DNA of 64,000 bases. Source: Cristatella mucedo. Lineage: Eukaryota > Bryozoa > Phylactolaemata > Cristatellidae. Positions 44,901-54,712 of the stretch are shown here, piece by piece. The notes beneath the pieces were generated by a model. The model saw nothing but the letters and a program-made list of their open reading frames with translations, ran no database searches and had not been told where the DNA came from. How positions within the stretch are numbered: position 1 is the stretch's first letter; each line of letters begins with the position of its first letter. The stretch lies in contig WPIO01000012.1 of assembly GCA_009760855.2 (NCBI GenBank), positions 722,501-786,500 on the forward strand, in the 5' to 3' direction. The translations under genes were made by a program, and so were the position numbers.

Positions 44901-47900
44901 ATGCACCTCAGCAAATGAGTGTAGACCAGATCTAGAGCATCTTATTCAGAACCAAAAAATGCAGTCAATCGTGGCGACTGCAAGCCTAGAACTAGTATCT
45001 CAACGAATAGCTACTGGTGTTATTTAAACGGAAAACATCAAGTTCATGGTCAGCCATCCCCAACACACAAGAACTAAAGCACTACTAGCAAAGATCATAA
45101 ACAATTTATAGGTTGATACCAGTGACACAGCATTCTTGACACATGTGCAATAACTGACCTGCCCTCCGTGTTTGCCTCGACCAAACTGTCTGCCTTCTTT
45201 GAAGCCAGCGTCCCAATCAGTTCGTATGATGCGGTCGTCGAGACGAGTACCATTGATATACCGCATAGCTTTGTCACCATCGTCACGGTCATAGTATCTG
45301 ACAGCAGCTTAAGGAAAATGCTTTCATGCCCACACCTGCAACTAGGTGACCACAAGTTCAAGAGTGGTCCCTATCTGACCACTATTGGCTCTCGGCATAT
45401 TTAGCAGTAGTGACTAAACTTACTAAAATCGTCAGTGTCACCAATTTGCATTCACCCCTTTGCAATTATCGGGCTGCAGGCTACAGGCACTTCAATGGTA
45501 AATGCATGTCGCATCACAAAAATTACAAACAGCTTCCTAACTGCACTGATTTATTGGCAATGGAAAAAAGTAAACTAAGTAAAAAAGAAAGGAGATTGAG
45601 TACCCATACTAGAAGCACAAGGCGTTTTAACCAAAAAACCAACAGCTCCATTGTAACCAACGATGGCGCTTAATGCAAAGAATAGTTACAAGCACCTATT
45701 GGGGACTCTGGATATAGGGCAAATGCTGACAATTTACATTTATACGGTTGTAGCCAAATAAAGTAATGTAGTACACATGCGCCAAATCTCCACAGAAAAG
45801 CTAGCTCTTAGCACATTTTCTTGACTGGTACAGGGTTATGCAAAGGTCACTTAAGGGTAAATGTCGAGAAAATTATAAAAAAGATTGGCCCAACAATCGA
45901 ATAATTGTTCGGTGTAGTCTTCAAAAGATAAACATCTTAGAAGTAGTCTGAGGTTTTCATGATTTTCACATAAAAGTAAAACATTAAAAAGGAATAGGGA
46001 AACAAGGTCTAACCTGGAAGTAAACAGGAAGTAACATGTATACAAATACAATTTTTACAGATCTTCATCCTATACACTTGTGTACAACTTGGCACACCAG
46101 TGTACATGTTTGTAACCTGTTAAGGCACATGCTTGTGACTTTTAAACAGCTTTATTTACAGTGTAGCTTAGTGCCTTGTAAATTCCATAACCGGCCAACA
46201 CTTGACAGATTAAAGTGAAATTCCAAATTTAAGTTTAGCTCTGCTTGAACGACACTGCAGCTCATTTCTGCTTTTGGTCGGATAAGTTTTGCTATACGTC
46301 ATCAAATCCCCTTGAACTGTGTCGCAATATTACTCACCATTCAATCGCGTTTCCCTTTGCAGCAAATGTAAAGCGCCTAGAAAGAGATTGAGTTTTCTGA
46401 GGGTGCTTTATCAAGTGCATTATTATTATTATTATTATTACCTGCTTACAGTGTGCATGCTGCTTGCGGATGTTACCACTAATCGTTTGGTAATGGTTTC
46501 TATACAGCATCTGTAAGTGGCTAGAAAGAGATTCAGTTCTCTGAGGGTTTATATACACATGCATCATTATTATTATTATTATCTGCCATCAGGGACGTGT
46601 ATAGCAAAACTTACCTAAACGAAATCAGAAACAAACTACTGCAGTGGTTTACAAACTAAGCTGAAATTACATTTGAAATTTCACTTTGATCGGTCAAGTA
46701 TTGGCCGAGTTATGGAATTTACAAGGCACAAAGCTACACTGTAAATGAAGCTGTTTAAAAGTCACAAGCTGCAAACAAGTTCACCGATGTACAAGTCAAA
46801 AAAGCTGGCACACTAGTCTTTTATGATGCAGAGATCGATTCAAAATCCATTTTTAGATGTATTGCTTCCAGCTTACCTCTAGGTTAGATATGGTTTGCCT
46901 AATCTTTGTTGTGCTTTTTTATGTAGAAATCGTCAAAACTTCAGATTCCATTTATAAAATGCTTGTCTTTTGAAAGGTACCCTAAGCGATTGTGAACCTG
47001 TCTTTTCAGTATTTTCTCGACATTTACTATTAAGTCAAAATCTCTGGATCAATTGCATCTGATTTCCCACCATGTCATACTTTAAGACATTAAACTGCCT
47101 AATACAGCATTGCATTCATATCGCAATATCAGAATCTAGGTTAATGTGGGTGATAATTCGAGTTCGATCGCAGTAAACTCAGCCTACTTTCAGCATCAAG
47201 CCTACCTACTTTCAGCAGCATCACATTGTTAAAATTCGGACTTGCTTAAACAGGATACTTCATTCACACTGGCCCATGCATTTGCAACATCCTATCAGGT
47301 TTGCTGGTCTACCGGCCTGTGCAATCAGGAGCTTACAGTTGGTGCAAAATCCTGAAATTAGGCTTATCTGTCGTAAGCATCGAAGTTGCCACATCCTACC
47401 ACTTCTCGCCGATCTGCACTGACTCCCAATCAAGTACCGACTTAAAGGTTCTGTCACTCACTTTTAGGTCACTTAATTCTCTGGCTCCAGCCTGCCTATC
47501 AGATATACTCCAAAAAAGGCTAAGCATCGTTCCACACACTTTTCTGAATCGGATCGTTTACAGTCTACACCTTGTACGAACCTCAAATCCTTTGGAGACC
47601 GTACCGGCTGTTCGTATGCTCCCAAAGCCTGGAACTCACTTCCGGTTGGCGTCACAGCACCCCTGACTTAACATTAAAAACAAAAGCTAAAAGCACATCT
47701 ATTTATCATAGCATTTAGCGGGTCCTTGGGATGTGTCCTTTGTGAGGTATGCGTGTTGACATTGCGCATGCTATCACTAACCATATTTTACATTAAACTG
47801 TGCATGTCACCTCTAACCAAGTTATGCTTGTTGACATTCTGTACGCTATCACTAACGATTTGATTATGCTTCCTTTACAACACAAGTAAAGTGCATGGAA

Positions 47901-50900
47901 AGAGATTAAGTTCTCGGAGGTGCTATTCAAAAGTATTCTTATTATTGTTACTACAACTCGCCGATACCAGGCAAGTTAGGCAGAAACTAAGGGGGGCGAG
48001 GTCGTCAGCAAAGCAAATTCCTGTAATCCTGCCCAGCAGCCACCAGCTTGCATGAAGATGCTTATCTGGTGTCGTTGGCAGCAGCACGCATGCCTACTGT
48101 GATTTTCCAAAAAAGCATAAATTTTCAAATGCAGAGTGAAAAATCGACGTTATAGTCACACCAAAATCGAAGACACCCAAAAGGATAATTCGAACCAAAA
48201 CCTAGCTACAAAAATATCAAGTGACGACTCAGGGTATCCATGTTTCGATCATTTCGTTAGAGGGCCACATTAGAAAAATGACGAACAGGTTAATTAGCAT
48301 TTGCAACATGAAAGGAATCAAGGAACACGAAAGCCACCACTCTACTGGTATTGAGCTGGCACACTGTCTTTTGGCAGCCAACTCCGAAGACGGCCCAAAC
48401 GACAATGCACTAGCCACGAAGGACCCAGCCGAGCTTCTGGCCCTTGACTGGCGACCGGTGCATGGAGGCTGCTATCAATCGGAAATTATGTGCATCCGGA
48501 TGGCTCGGTCGTTCGGTGGGCTGACTGCATGTTCAAAGACCAAAGACAAAAAGGCACCACCAGTGAGGCCCCTGGAAAGCAGCCATCCCCACAGAAACGT
48601 CGGCGAGTTAAATCTAAAATGGCAGGTTTTGCCTAGGCCAGTACTTGTTCTTGGGGTCGATGCACATACAGGCCTTAGGCAAAACTAGGCATACTTACAA
48701 CAAAAAAACGCTGCATACACAGCCCACACAGCACAGCATGCGCCTAGCTGCTCATCAAAACCTTGTTAGGTCAGGCAATGCACGTAATCAAAAATGAATA
48801 AATAACAGTGTCTACAAAGATGACAGCCAACAGCTGATAAAGGATACTCCACAAAACAAAATCCACACGGAGTTCTCTTGACCTTGTCCAGACCCATGAT
48901 TATACGTTTGATGTCACCTGCTCTACAGAACAATTCGTATATCTGCTCCTCAGTCGTGAAGAACGAGAGGTTACCAACATATAATGTCGAAGATGTCAGA
49001 AGGAGCCGCTCCTGCTCAAGGCGGCTACCCTGCAAAAATGGATGGTGAGTCCTACTATCATGATCAGGTGACACACAACACACAGAATAACTATTGGCAA
49101 ACAAACGGTCTGCTATGTAGCATACACGGCTGATGTTGATTTGATACAACCGACTGTTCTATATAGAAATATAAAGAATACCCCCTATCATCTCCTGATT
49201 TGATGATATCCAAAAAGAAGCTAAAACCCACATTTTAATAGCCTGGATTGGATTCTGAGTTCCGAGCTAACTATCGCCTAGACTCCAGTCTTCTTTTTGC
49301 CGAAGATTCTAGGATATGATTGTCACTAAGTAGCTTTAGAGTACACTAACAAAATTTATAAAGTTATGATTTATCGGGAAAACTTAAGTCGGGATTTGAG
49401 CAACACCATTCTATTAAAATTGCTCTCAGGCATATGACCAACAGCATTCTGAATAGAAGCGTAATGGTAATGTCACTGCCCAGGTCCTACTTGATCTATC
49501 GGTGGCATTCGACATTTGATCACAATATCCTACTTGAACGATTGAGAACAACGACCGGTCTGGTTGATGGCATAGTTCGAATGACAATTGTCCGATCGTG
49601 TCCAGCCCATGTCGTGTAGTGGTCAAGCCTAATCCAGCTGACCAGTCACCTGAGGAGTTCTACAAGTTCTGGGGATTTTTTGGTTCTCCACTTATATAAA
49701 GCTTCTCGGAAAAGCAATCTGGGCCCATGGCATCGACTATCACTTCTATGCCGACACACAGCTGCACTTATGAAAACCATCGGCATCAGCTTCGGCCATT
49801 GAGAAACCGAATGCCTGCCTTAGAGACATGTCCAGGATGTCGGCCAATTGCTTTAAGCTAACCGACGATAATACCGAACTCCACTCATAGAACACCCTAA
49901 AAGTGCAGCAGGACTAGGAGACTCTGGTCTTCTAACTGGAAGAGCTGTTGTGCGACCGTAATCATTAACCACTAGTCTAGATATCCTCTTTGACGACTGC
50001 TCAAATGTTTAACAGTTTCACTCGGAAGACTGCTTTCTTAGCCAGTCGTCATGTTCAATTCCTGTCCAAGGTAAGGGACTGCATACTCCGGTGGCTGGCT
50101 AAAGATTTTACTGTCTCTGGTCCATCTAGACTGGATTACTGCAATTCAACTTTGGCAGGGCTACTGAGAGGACCCATCAAACCTCTAGAGCTGGTGATGA
50201 AACAGGCTAGTTAACTAATCTGATAAATTCAGCTGTATGCATTTATTACTTTTTCTAAAGAAGCTGCAATAGCTCCAGACTGATAAAGATAGAAAAATTT
50301 GTACTTTGATCAACAAGACCAGCCATGGCTTGTTTACATCATATCTAAATGAACTTCTGCCTTAGCTACAGCCTCCTCGTGCCCAGATGTCCTCTGCGGA
50401 CGATAAATTAGCTGTTTCCTCCTTTTAGTTAGGGACCGTTGGTGACAGCAGCTTCGCTCTGCAGGTCCTAGACTATGGAAATCATTTACACAGTACATTG
50501 GCAAAAATTGTCTACTGCTGCCAGCTCTGGCATATTTTAGAGAGCCTGCGGTGCTACTTCTAAGCGTCTTACTTCCTCAGATGCCTTCATGACTCAGCTA
50601 TGCTTCTTACTTTTTCCTTTATACGTAGGATGGATGGAGTCTGCTGGCTAACGTATGTGCACAGAAAGCGGCACAGGCTTTGAGTGCGCTCTAGAACACT
50701 TCTGCATTACACCCACTGTGGATTTACAGATGGAGATCATACCTACATAATAATAATAATAATAATAATACATTTAATATAGCGTCCTCAAATAACTCAA
50801 TCTCTTTCTAGGCACTTTACATTTGCTACATTCAGACATACATACATACATACAGGATTCCAGAATACCGATCAGGAAGTGAGATAAGGAGTACAATTTT

Positions 50901-51131
50901 CAAAGTGCAGTTCGGGGAATAGAAAGGGGCACACAAATAATAATTACGTGGCCAATTGAACTGACGGCGAATTTTTTGTGCGGGGGGGACAAGCAGGGTG
51001 CCATGGACGTTGATGCAAATATTAAGCTGAAGGATTCTGAGTTCTAGTTGCAACAAGAATGAAAAAATTACCTTAAATGTTTGGTCTCTGTATGTGCTAA
51101 GAGCAGCGGAACCGCGTGGTGGCCGAGCCAT
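38877..51131 (-). CDS. NCBP2: NCBP2 (CBP20), nuclear cap-binding protein subunit 2, complete
   Basis: CBP20 binds the 7-methylguanosine cap of Pol II transcripts in the nucleus, as a heterodimer with NCBP1/CBP80, and acts in splicing, export and decay. Exons are 51072-51131, 48848-49029, 45159-45297 and 38877-38981; phases agree and give 161 codons plus stop (human 156). One RRM is seen: RNP2 LYVGNL (residues 36-41) and RNP1 CGFCFVEY (near 75-82). The cap-stacking tyrosines Tyr20 and Tyr43 of human correspond to Tyr14 (TYRDQTF) and Tyr37 (TLYVGNL). The cap-contacting R-x-DWD block is IRTDWDAG (R106, D108, W109, D110). The C-terminal tail carries [11 protein letters not shown]. All key residues are present, so the gene should be functional. 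Confidence 0.97.
39283..40450 (-). mobile_element. CR1/L2-type LINE, old copy interrupted by SINE-A
   Basis: Starts with an (AAT)n tail and the hairpin (GAGAATTTGATATC, AGGCGCTTTACA) at 39283-39360. Decayed ORF2 3' sequence resumes after the SINE-A at 39463-39620; for example GAGCTGCTGAGTTGTGCGCC near 40060 aligns to the same part of the 34208 copy. No long frame survives. Confidence 0.6.
39463..39620 (-). repeat. SINE-A copy inside a LINE
   Basis: 3' end TTAGCTGATTAAACAGCCTC, body CACCACCGCTTGCAGTGGCG, GAATCGAACCCACGACCTCG B box, variable-arm hairpin CTCGGGACCGAG and head. Well preserved. Confidence 0.87.
40560..40742 (-). repeat. tRNA-like element with clear A box (third SINE type or tRNA relic)
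   Basis: The minus strand reads GATAGCTCAATCGGTAAATC, close to the consensus A box and D arm of a tRNA, then ACTGGACTGGTGA and a poor B box GGATCATTCCCC. The acceptor stem does not pair and no anticodon arm can be closed with confidence, so it is not called a tRNA gene. It differs from both other SINE types. Confidence 0.5.
41756..41768 (+). repeat. G13 run
   Basis: Thirteen consecutive G, one of five long G or C runs in the window (others at 11557, 31787, 52846 and 63177). Confidence 0.95.
42085..42725 (+). mobile_element. CR1/L2-type LINE, split by a SINE-A insertion
   Basis: The 5' part reads [39 protein letters not shown] and stops at 42302. After the SINE the 3' UTR continues from about 42500 (GGCATTTAGTGAATCCGTAT) to AAAGTGCCTAGAAAGAGATC. 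The two parts are colinear with the 55300 copy. Confidence 0.83.
42303..42479 (-). repeat. SINE-A copy nested in a LINE
   Basis: 3' end ACTAGCTGAATTAGCAGCTT, B box GGATTCGAACCCATGACC, variable-arm hairpin CTCGGTTCCGAGG, head ACCTAGTGTGCCATCACGGC. The LINE is older than this insertion. Confidence 0.87.
43075..43186. mobile_element. Possible pogo/Tigger-type transposon end
   Basis: The right side ends CGTAAGTTGGGGGCTGACTA; on the minus strand this is TAGTCAGCCCCCAACTTACG, resembling pogo/Tigger terminal repeats (CAGTC with a TA target). Internal ACTTCCGAAAATTCGATTTA adds to the resemblance. The other end was not found. Confidence 0.35.
44015..44150 (-). repeat. SINE-A copy, diverged
   Basis: Starts GGGCTGATTTTTATAGCAAC and contains GGACTCGAACCCATGACTGG. 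It has an extra insertion in the body and a poorly preserved head. Confidence 0.7.
45159..45297 (-). CDS. NCBP2: NCBP2 exon 3
   Basis: Acceptor CTGTCAG, donor GTCAGT. Reads [46 protein letters not shown]. Holds the second half of the RRM and the cap-contacting IRTDWD block. Human: [19 protein letters not shown]. Confidence 0.97.
45850..46305 (+). repeat. Unclassified 450-bp repeat, copy 2
   Basis: Begins TAAATGTCGAGAAAATTATA and ends GATAAGTTTTGCTATACGTC. Shares CATGCTTGTGACTTTTAAAC, GCTTTATTTACAGTGTAGCT and TTGTAAATTCCATAACCGGC with copy 3 in reverse. Same orientation as copy 1. Confidence 0.8.
46336..46442 (+). mobile_element. LINE 3' tail fragment
   Basis: Has CCATTCAATCGCGTTTCCCT, AAAGCGCCTAGAAAGAGATT, GAGTTTTCTGAGGGTGCTTT and an (ATT)n tail. 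Confidence 0.85.
46450..46582 (+). mobile_element. LINE 3' tail fragment, second in tandem
   Basis: Directly follows the previous tail. Has CATGCTGCTTGCGGATGTTA, AGTGGCTAGAAAGAGATTCA, TTCTCTGAGGG and another (ATT)n tail, as a second, older 3' end. Confidence 0.75.
46592..47042 (-). repeat. Unclassified 450-bp repeat, copy 3 (inverted)
   Basis: Begins GACGTGTATAGCAAAACTTA and ends TATTTTCTCGACATTTACTA. Colinear with the reverse complement of copies 1 and 2 over its whole length, including AATCGATCTCTGCATCAT read on the minus strand. Confidence 0.8.
47100..47955 (+). mobile_element. CR1/L2-type LINE, 3' 850 bases
   Basis: Coding part has [15 protein letters not shown]-like sequence near 47200, then [20 protein letters not shown] and later LKSFGD-type remains with frameshifts. 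The 3' UTR has several CATGC..TCACTAACCA-type repeats, and the tail reads AAAGTGCATGGAAAGAGATT. It inserted in NCBP2 intron 2 on the opposite strand to the gene. Confidence 0.8.
48848..49029 (-). CDS. NCBP2: NCBP2 exon 2
   Basis: Acceptor TTTTGCAG, donor GTATCC. Reads [60 protein letters not shown], with the final Glu split across the intron. Both RNP motifs are in this exon. Confidence 0.97.
49380..50640 (+). pseudogene. Decayed non-LTR reverse transcriptase, longest RT piece in the window
   Basis: Frame pieces in order: [20 protein letters not shown] (the segment after the A-box Asp of RT), [12 protein letters not shown], then [20 protein letters not shown] and [20 protein letters not shown], matching the late-RT sequence [14 protein letters not shown] of CR1/L2-type elements. 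Many stops and shifts. It may be an older relative of the LINE family seen elsewhere. Confidence 0.65.
50747..50830 (-). mobile_element. LINE 3' tail fragment
   Basis: (AAT)n tail then AGCGTCCTCAAATAACTCAA and TCTCTTTCTAGGCACTTTAC on plus, the terminal hairpin in reverse. A short CATA repeat follows. Confidence 0.85.
51072..51131 (-). CDS. NCBP2: NCBP2 exon 1 with start codon
   Basis: Twenty codons, [20 protein letters not shown], phase 0, donor [15 protein letters not shown] matches SQYRDQHFR of human, including the cap-stacking tyrosine. The residues before it vary in the family. Confidence 0.93.
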
Positions 51132-51310
51132 TGGCGAAGCTTATAAGCCAACAAGCGCGGCTCCAGAACAATTCGTATATAGATGAATAATGGAGTCGCT
51201 ATTAGAAAGCACGGGCTGCAGGTGCAGTACTTCCGCAAGCTGTACTCTGCGGTTACCGGCGGTCGCCGGGGGAGCACTATTTCATTATATCTCGGTTCAT
51301 TATATCTAGC
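51132..51310 (-). promoter_or_regulatory. NCBP2 promoter region
   Basis: Upstream of the start are a TATA-like GCTTATAA (plus TTATAAGC, 51141-51148), very close to the ATG, an ETS-type site (plus ACTTCCGC, 51229-51236), and a GC-rich stretch with GGCGGTCGCCGG. A 15-base unit TTCATTATATCTCGG is repeated in tandem at 51281-51310 with two changes. Confidence 0.5.
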
Positions 51311-51702
51311 CACCCACCAAGTCGGGGCGCGGTCACAGGAGACGCCGGTTTCCTGGTTTCGACCAGTACATACAGCTCCGCGTGAAATATTTCACTTTGG
51401 CTAGATGCAGACGCTGATTCCACGCCAATTGGTCGGCCCTAAATTTGTTCGGTCGAGCGGCTGACGGACGATTGCCTCGAAGGACGATCGCGGCTGACTG
51501 GCAGGCAAGCGTCTTGCGGTCCCACAAATGACCGTAAATCCAGTGTTGCATTAGCCTACGGAACGCTAATTAAGTACGTGGAAATTCTTTCAGTCCGTCG
51601 TTTTGATTTTAAGAATGAAGTTTCAATTTTCCTCAATGCAAACGGCGCCCTGACAAATCAAGGCAGAGGACACCCTCGCAAGCAAACGTAAAGGGTAGCT
51701 GA

Positions 51703-51842
51703 GTGGACAGCCTCATTTATATAGCAGGCAGAAGAACCGTAGCGGTCCATCACTACCGCTTGCAGTGGGAAGTATATAATTTTCGTCCGAAGAACTCGCA
51801 TCGAAGTGAGAGCACCTTACCCATAGACGACTAAGACCCGGA
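51703..51842 (-). repeat. SINE-A copy, diverged
   Basis: Has GACAGCCTCATTTATATAGC and CACTACCGCTTGCAGTGGGA. The B-box area is degraded (AACTCGCATCGAAGTGAGAG). Confidence 0.7.
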
Positions 51843-52397
51843 ACCAGCTACGCTACTTCACAGCCATCGGACAGTGCAATGAAGCAAAATTTAAAAAAAG
51901 TGCAGCAAGTAAGAGTACCTAGCTGCCGGCGCATCATTTTGAAGATCTTACGGCAAGTCCCAAACAAAACAGTCCGACAGAATTCTGGAGAAAAAGACTG
52001 AGAAAGTCCAAGAACTTTCTCTGCATAATCTCAAACGTATACGTACAAATCTTTCTTAATCGATGCAGGACCCGCAAGGCGGACCAAGTCTGCCGCCTCG
52101 CTGATAACGCGATCTCAAATGAGTTTTCGCATAACTAAGTCCCGGATAAGACTGAGAGAATGTACGGATTGAAGCTCCGCCAGTTCTCTAGTTCACTCCG
52201 AAATTACTGCTTTTCATTGCTAAAAAGATCAGCTTAAAGACTGTCAAAAGTTGAATGGTTTTCTCAGAAAGGCATGAAGTTCTCATCGTTAACTTCGCTT
52301 CCGGAAAATTTTGCCTGCGAAGGTGGTAGCAGCGATTGCTTGTATTAGAGACAGGCTGCTGGCGGTCGAGTAGGCAGCTCCAACTAGAAGAAGAGAC
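51843..52397. other. No feature recognised
   Basis: About 550 bases between a SINE-A copy and the AGACAG satellite. No coding signal or known repeat is visible. Confidence 0.6.
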
Positions 52398-52767
52398 GGA
52401 GAGAAAGAGGAAGAGGAGAGACAGACAGAGACAGACAGAGACAGACAGAGACAGACAGAGACAGACAGAGACAGACAGAGACAGGCAGAGACAGACAGAG
52501 ACAGAGACAGGCAGAGACAGACAGAGACAGACAGAGACAGACAGAGACAGACAGAGACAGACAGAGACAGACAGAGACAGACAGAGACAGACAGAGACAG
52601 ACAGAGACAGACAGAGACAGACAGAGACAGACAGAGACAGACAGAGACAGACAGAGACAGACAGAGACAGACAGAGACAGACAGAGACAGAGACAGACAG
52701 AGACAGACAGAGACAGACAGAGACAGACAGAGACAGACAGAGACAGACAGAGACAGACAGAAAGAGA
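52398..52767 (+). repeat. (AGACAG)n satellite, about 370 bases
   Basis: Six-base unit AGACAG repeated with occasional AGAGACAG steps. Because the unit is six bases, the frame stays open and gives [14 protein letters not shown]-type readings. This is not called as protein. Confidence 0.97.
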
Positions 52768-53282
52768 GGGAGGGATGACCGCGTCTGCTCCGGCTGGGGG
52801 AAATTCGGACTGCTACATTAGCACAAGCCGAGGTTTACATGATCACCCCCCCCCCCTATTGGCTGACCCTGGTCGGCCGCTAGCCAGGCGCGCCCAAAGG
52901 CACAGGTACGCCGTGGCAGCCAGCCGACCGCGGTGGTTGACGTTGCGTAGGCGCGGAGGGCAGGTTCAGCCAGTTCCTGCATCGGCCGGTCAGCACCTGA
53001 GCGCCCTGTATTTAGGCCCAATTAGAGAGCCGGCTCTATTACCGTTTCGGTGGCAGTGCCGCTGCGGAATGAGCCAACGGCCAGAAAGAAGTTTAATTTC
53101 GAATCCTCGGCTATGTAAAGTAGTAGCTAACCCGTAAGTTACATACGTGTGCTACTCACCAACTGGGGCTGTTAATGGCTGCACTGACTCATGCGCAAGC
53201 TCTAGATGTTCGACCTTGGAACCTGCAGTCTCTCAGCGAAGCACTCCCGAGGGAGCTCTGCGTCACCAATTTCGATAGCCAA
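52768..53282. other. No gene recognised; C11 run at 52846
   Basis: GC-rich interval with a run of 11 C at 52846-52856. Open frames here are short and unsupported. Confidence 0.55.
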
Positions 53283-54545
53283 TGACAATAATAACAGTAA
53301 TTATAATAATATCTTTTGCGTAGGACCATGAGAGAATCAAATCTCTATCCAATCGCTTTACATTTCGCCGACACAAAAGCAATAACCAAGATTTAAAGAA
53401 AGCAAGGCGTCGTGCTTGCAGACAAGCATTCATCAGCACAAGACACTCGCGGTGCGGTCGCAGCATGCACAGTTTTAGAAAACGCACGAACGCAAAAAAC
53501 AATTTGCTTTCACGGAGCAAATGTTGCGAGGAACAGAGTAAGTCTGAAGCTTCTTTTGAAAGCAGTCAAATCGGGATTTTAACACAATGGAGGTCGCTAG
53601 TAAGCTCCAAGGTTTTCGGAGCATAGTAGCTCTGGTTTGGCCCAGGGGTAAAGGTGCTCGCCTTTGATGATTGCAGTCGTGGGCTCGAGCCCTGCGGCAT
53701 GTGCGAAGCGCTTGGATAGAGATTCAGTTCTATTAGGGCGCTAAACAAATGAGCTTTATTTTTATAGTAACTGAATTCACGGTGTCCAAGGGACTTGAAG
53801 TTAGTTAGGGGCACAACCAATCGACCAGAGTCAGAAGAGCGGGCGGTGCGGCGGAGCCCTGATGCGAAACTAACTCGAATAGCTAGGCCAGAGCAAGAGT
53901 TTAAAGGTACCTAAAAGTCAAGGATGGAATCGTCAAGTTGATAAGCTGTTTGATGGGAAGCCATCCGCGATTTGTGTGAAGCGATATAATTTCACAGTTA
54001 AGGCATTTGCGACCGACATGACAGGGTTACAATTTTGCATAAACTGCAAACCTCTCCAATGCACAGGCAGAAAGATCTGCTAGCAGCGAGCTACAGAACT
54101 CTAGCCGAGTTGTTACGAATGCAGCCCAGCTTGGCTACTGTGTCCTTGTCTAAGCAAGCCCACATTTTTCAATGTAATATGGATGAAATTAGGCAGTGCT
54201 CAGCTAGCGAAAAGTAATTTTGGAACAGGACACCCAGCTTCCGTGCAGTGGCAGCAGATGGTATGCTGGCCGTGCCGATTAACTATAGATTAAGGCGCTC
54301 TAGCGTCTGATGAACAATTTGTCTGCCCATAATTAGTAAGATGGTTGCATCGAAATTTAATTTGTGAAAGTTTGCTGTGATCCAAGTGTTAATTTCAGCA
54401 ATCCATGCTGAAATTAAGGAAGATGAAAGAGTTCGAGATGCTGGAAGGCAGGGTAGAATAAAGCGAAAGTAAAGCTTCGTAGCATCTGTTAATGAAAGCC
54501 TCAATTGTCTTTAGAGTGATTTTCTCTGTAATACGCCTGGAGCTT
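53283..54545 (-). mobile_element. CR1/L2-type LINE, old copy split by SINE-B
   Basis: Starts with an AAT-rich tail and the terminal hairpin (AGAGAATCAAATCTCTATCC, AATCGCTTTACA). Coding remains include VVPLTNFKSLGHREFS on the minus strand beyond the SINE-B and further ORF2 sequence up to about 54540. Heavily mutated. Confidence 0.75.
53632..53763 (+). repeat. SINE-B copy with target-site duplication
   Basis: tRNA-like head TTGGCCCAGGGGTAAAGGTG, B box GGGCTCGAGCCC, then a tail AAGCGCTTGGATAGAGATTC ... AGGGCGCTAAACAAATGAGC like the LINE 3' end. Flanked by ATAGTAGCT (53623-53631) and ATAGTAACT (53764-53772), a 9-base duplication with one difference. Removing it restores the LINE. Confidence 0.85.
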
Positions 54546-54589
54546 ACTTGCTAGGTTTGACGTTCAAATAAATATATAATTAAATAAAT

Positions 54590-54712
54590 AATTTATGTGC
54601 ATAGCGCCCTAAGATAACTTAACATCTATTCAGGCGCTTCACATATGCCACGGGGTTCGAGCTCACGACCTCGACCAGACCTTGATCGGAGCGAGCACCT
54701 TAAATATAAGAA
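54590..54712 (-). repeat. SINE-B copy
   Basis: 3' tail CATAGCGCCCTAAGATAACT, TAACATCTATTCAGGCGCTT, then GGGGTTCGAGCTCACGACCT (B box) and a decayed head. Confidence 0.78.

Larger units (their letters stand above)
38982..45158. other. NCBP2 intron 3 (6.2 kb)
   Basis: Contains LINE fragments, three SINE-A copies, another tRNA-like element near 40640-40740 and a transposon end near 43075-43186, entered separately. The region 43400-44600 holds no recognisable gene apart from one SINE-A copy. A reading [10 protein letters not shown] near 43420 resembles a LINE ORF2 end but is too short to call. Confidence 0.7.
45298..48847. other. NCBP2 intron 2 (3.5 kb)
   Basis: Contains two copies of the unclassified 450-bp repeat as an inverted pair, two LINE tails between them and a longer LINE fragment at 47100-47955, entered separately. 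A plus-strand open frame of 155 codons at 48221-48688 has no recognisable motif. Confidence 0.8.
49030..51071. other. NCBP2 intron 1 (2.0 kb)
   Basis: Almost filled by a decayed LINE reverse transcriptase (plus) and a LINE tail (minus), entered separately. No exon is needed between exons 1 and 2, since YRDQTFK joins GSRLEQER in phase. Confidence 0.85.

Noticed and set aside
48221-48688. 155-codon plus-strand frame inside NCBP2 intron 2
   Set aside because: No recognisable motif or splice context, and antisense to a confirmed gene. Length alone is not enough in this GC content.
52336-52821. 161-codon plus-strand frame rich in RDRQRQTET
   Set aside because: It is the translation of a hexamer satellite, with no start context and no domain.
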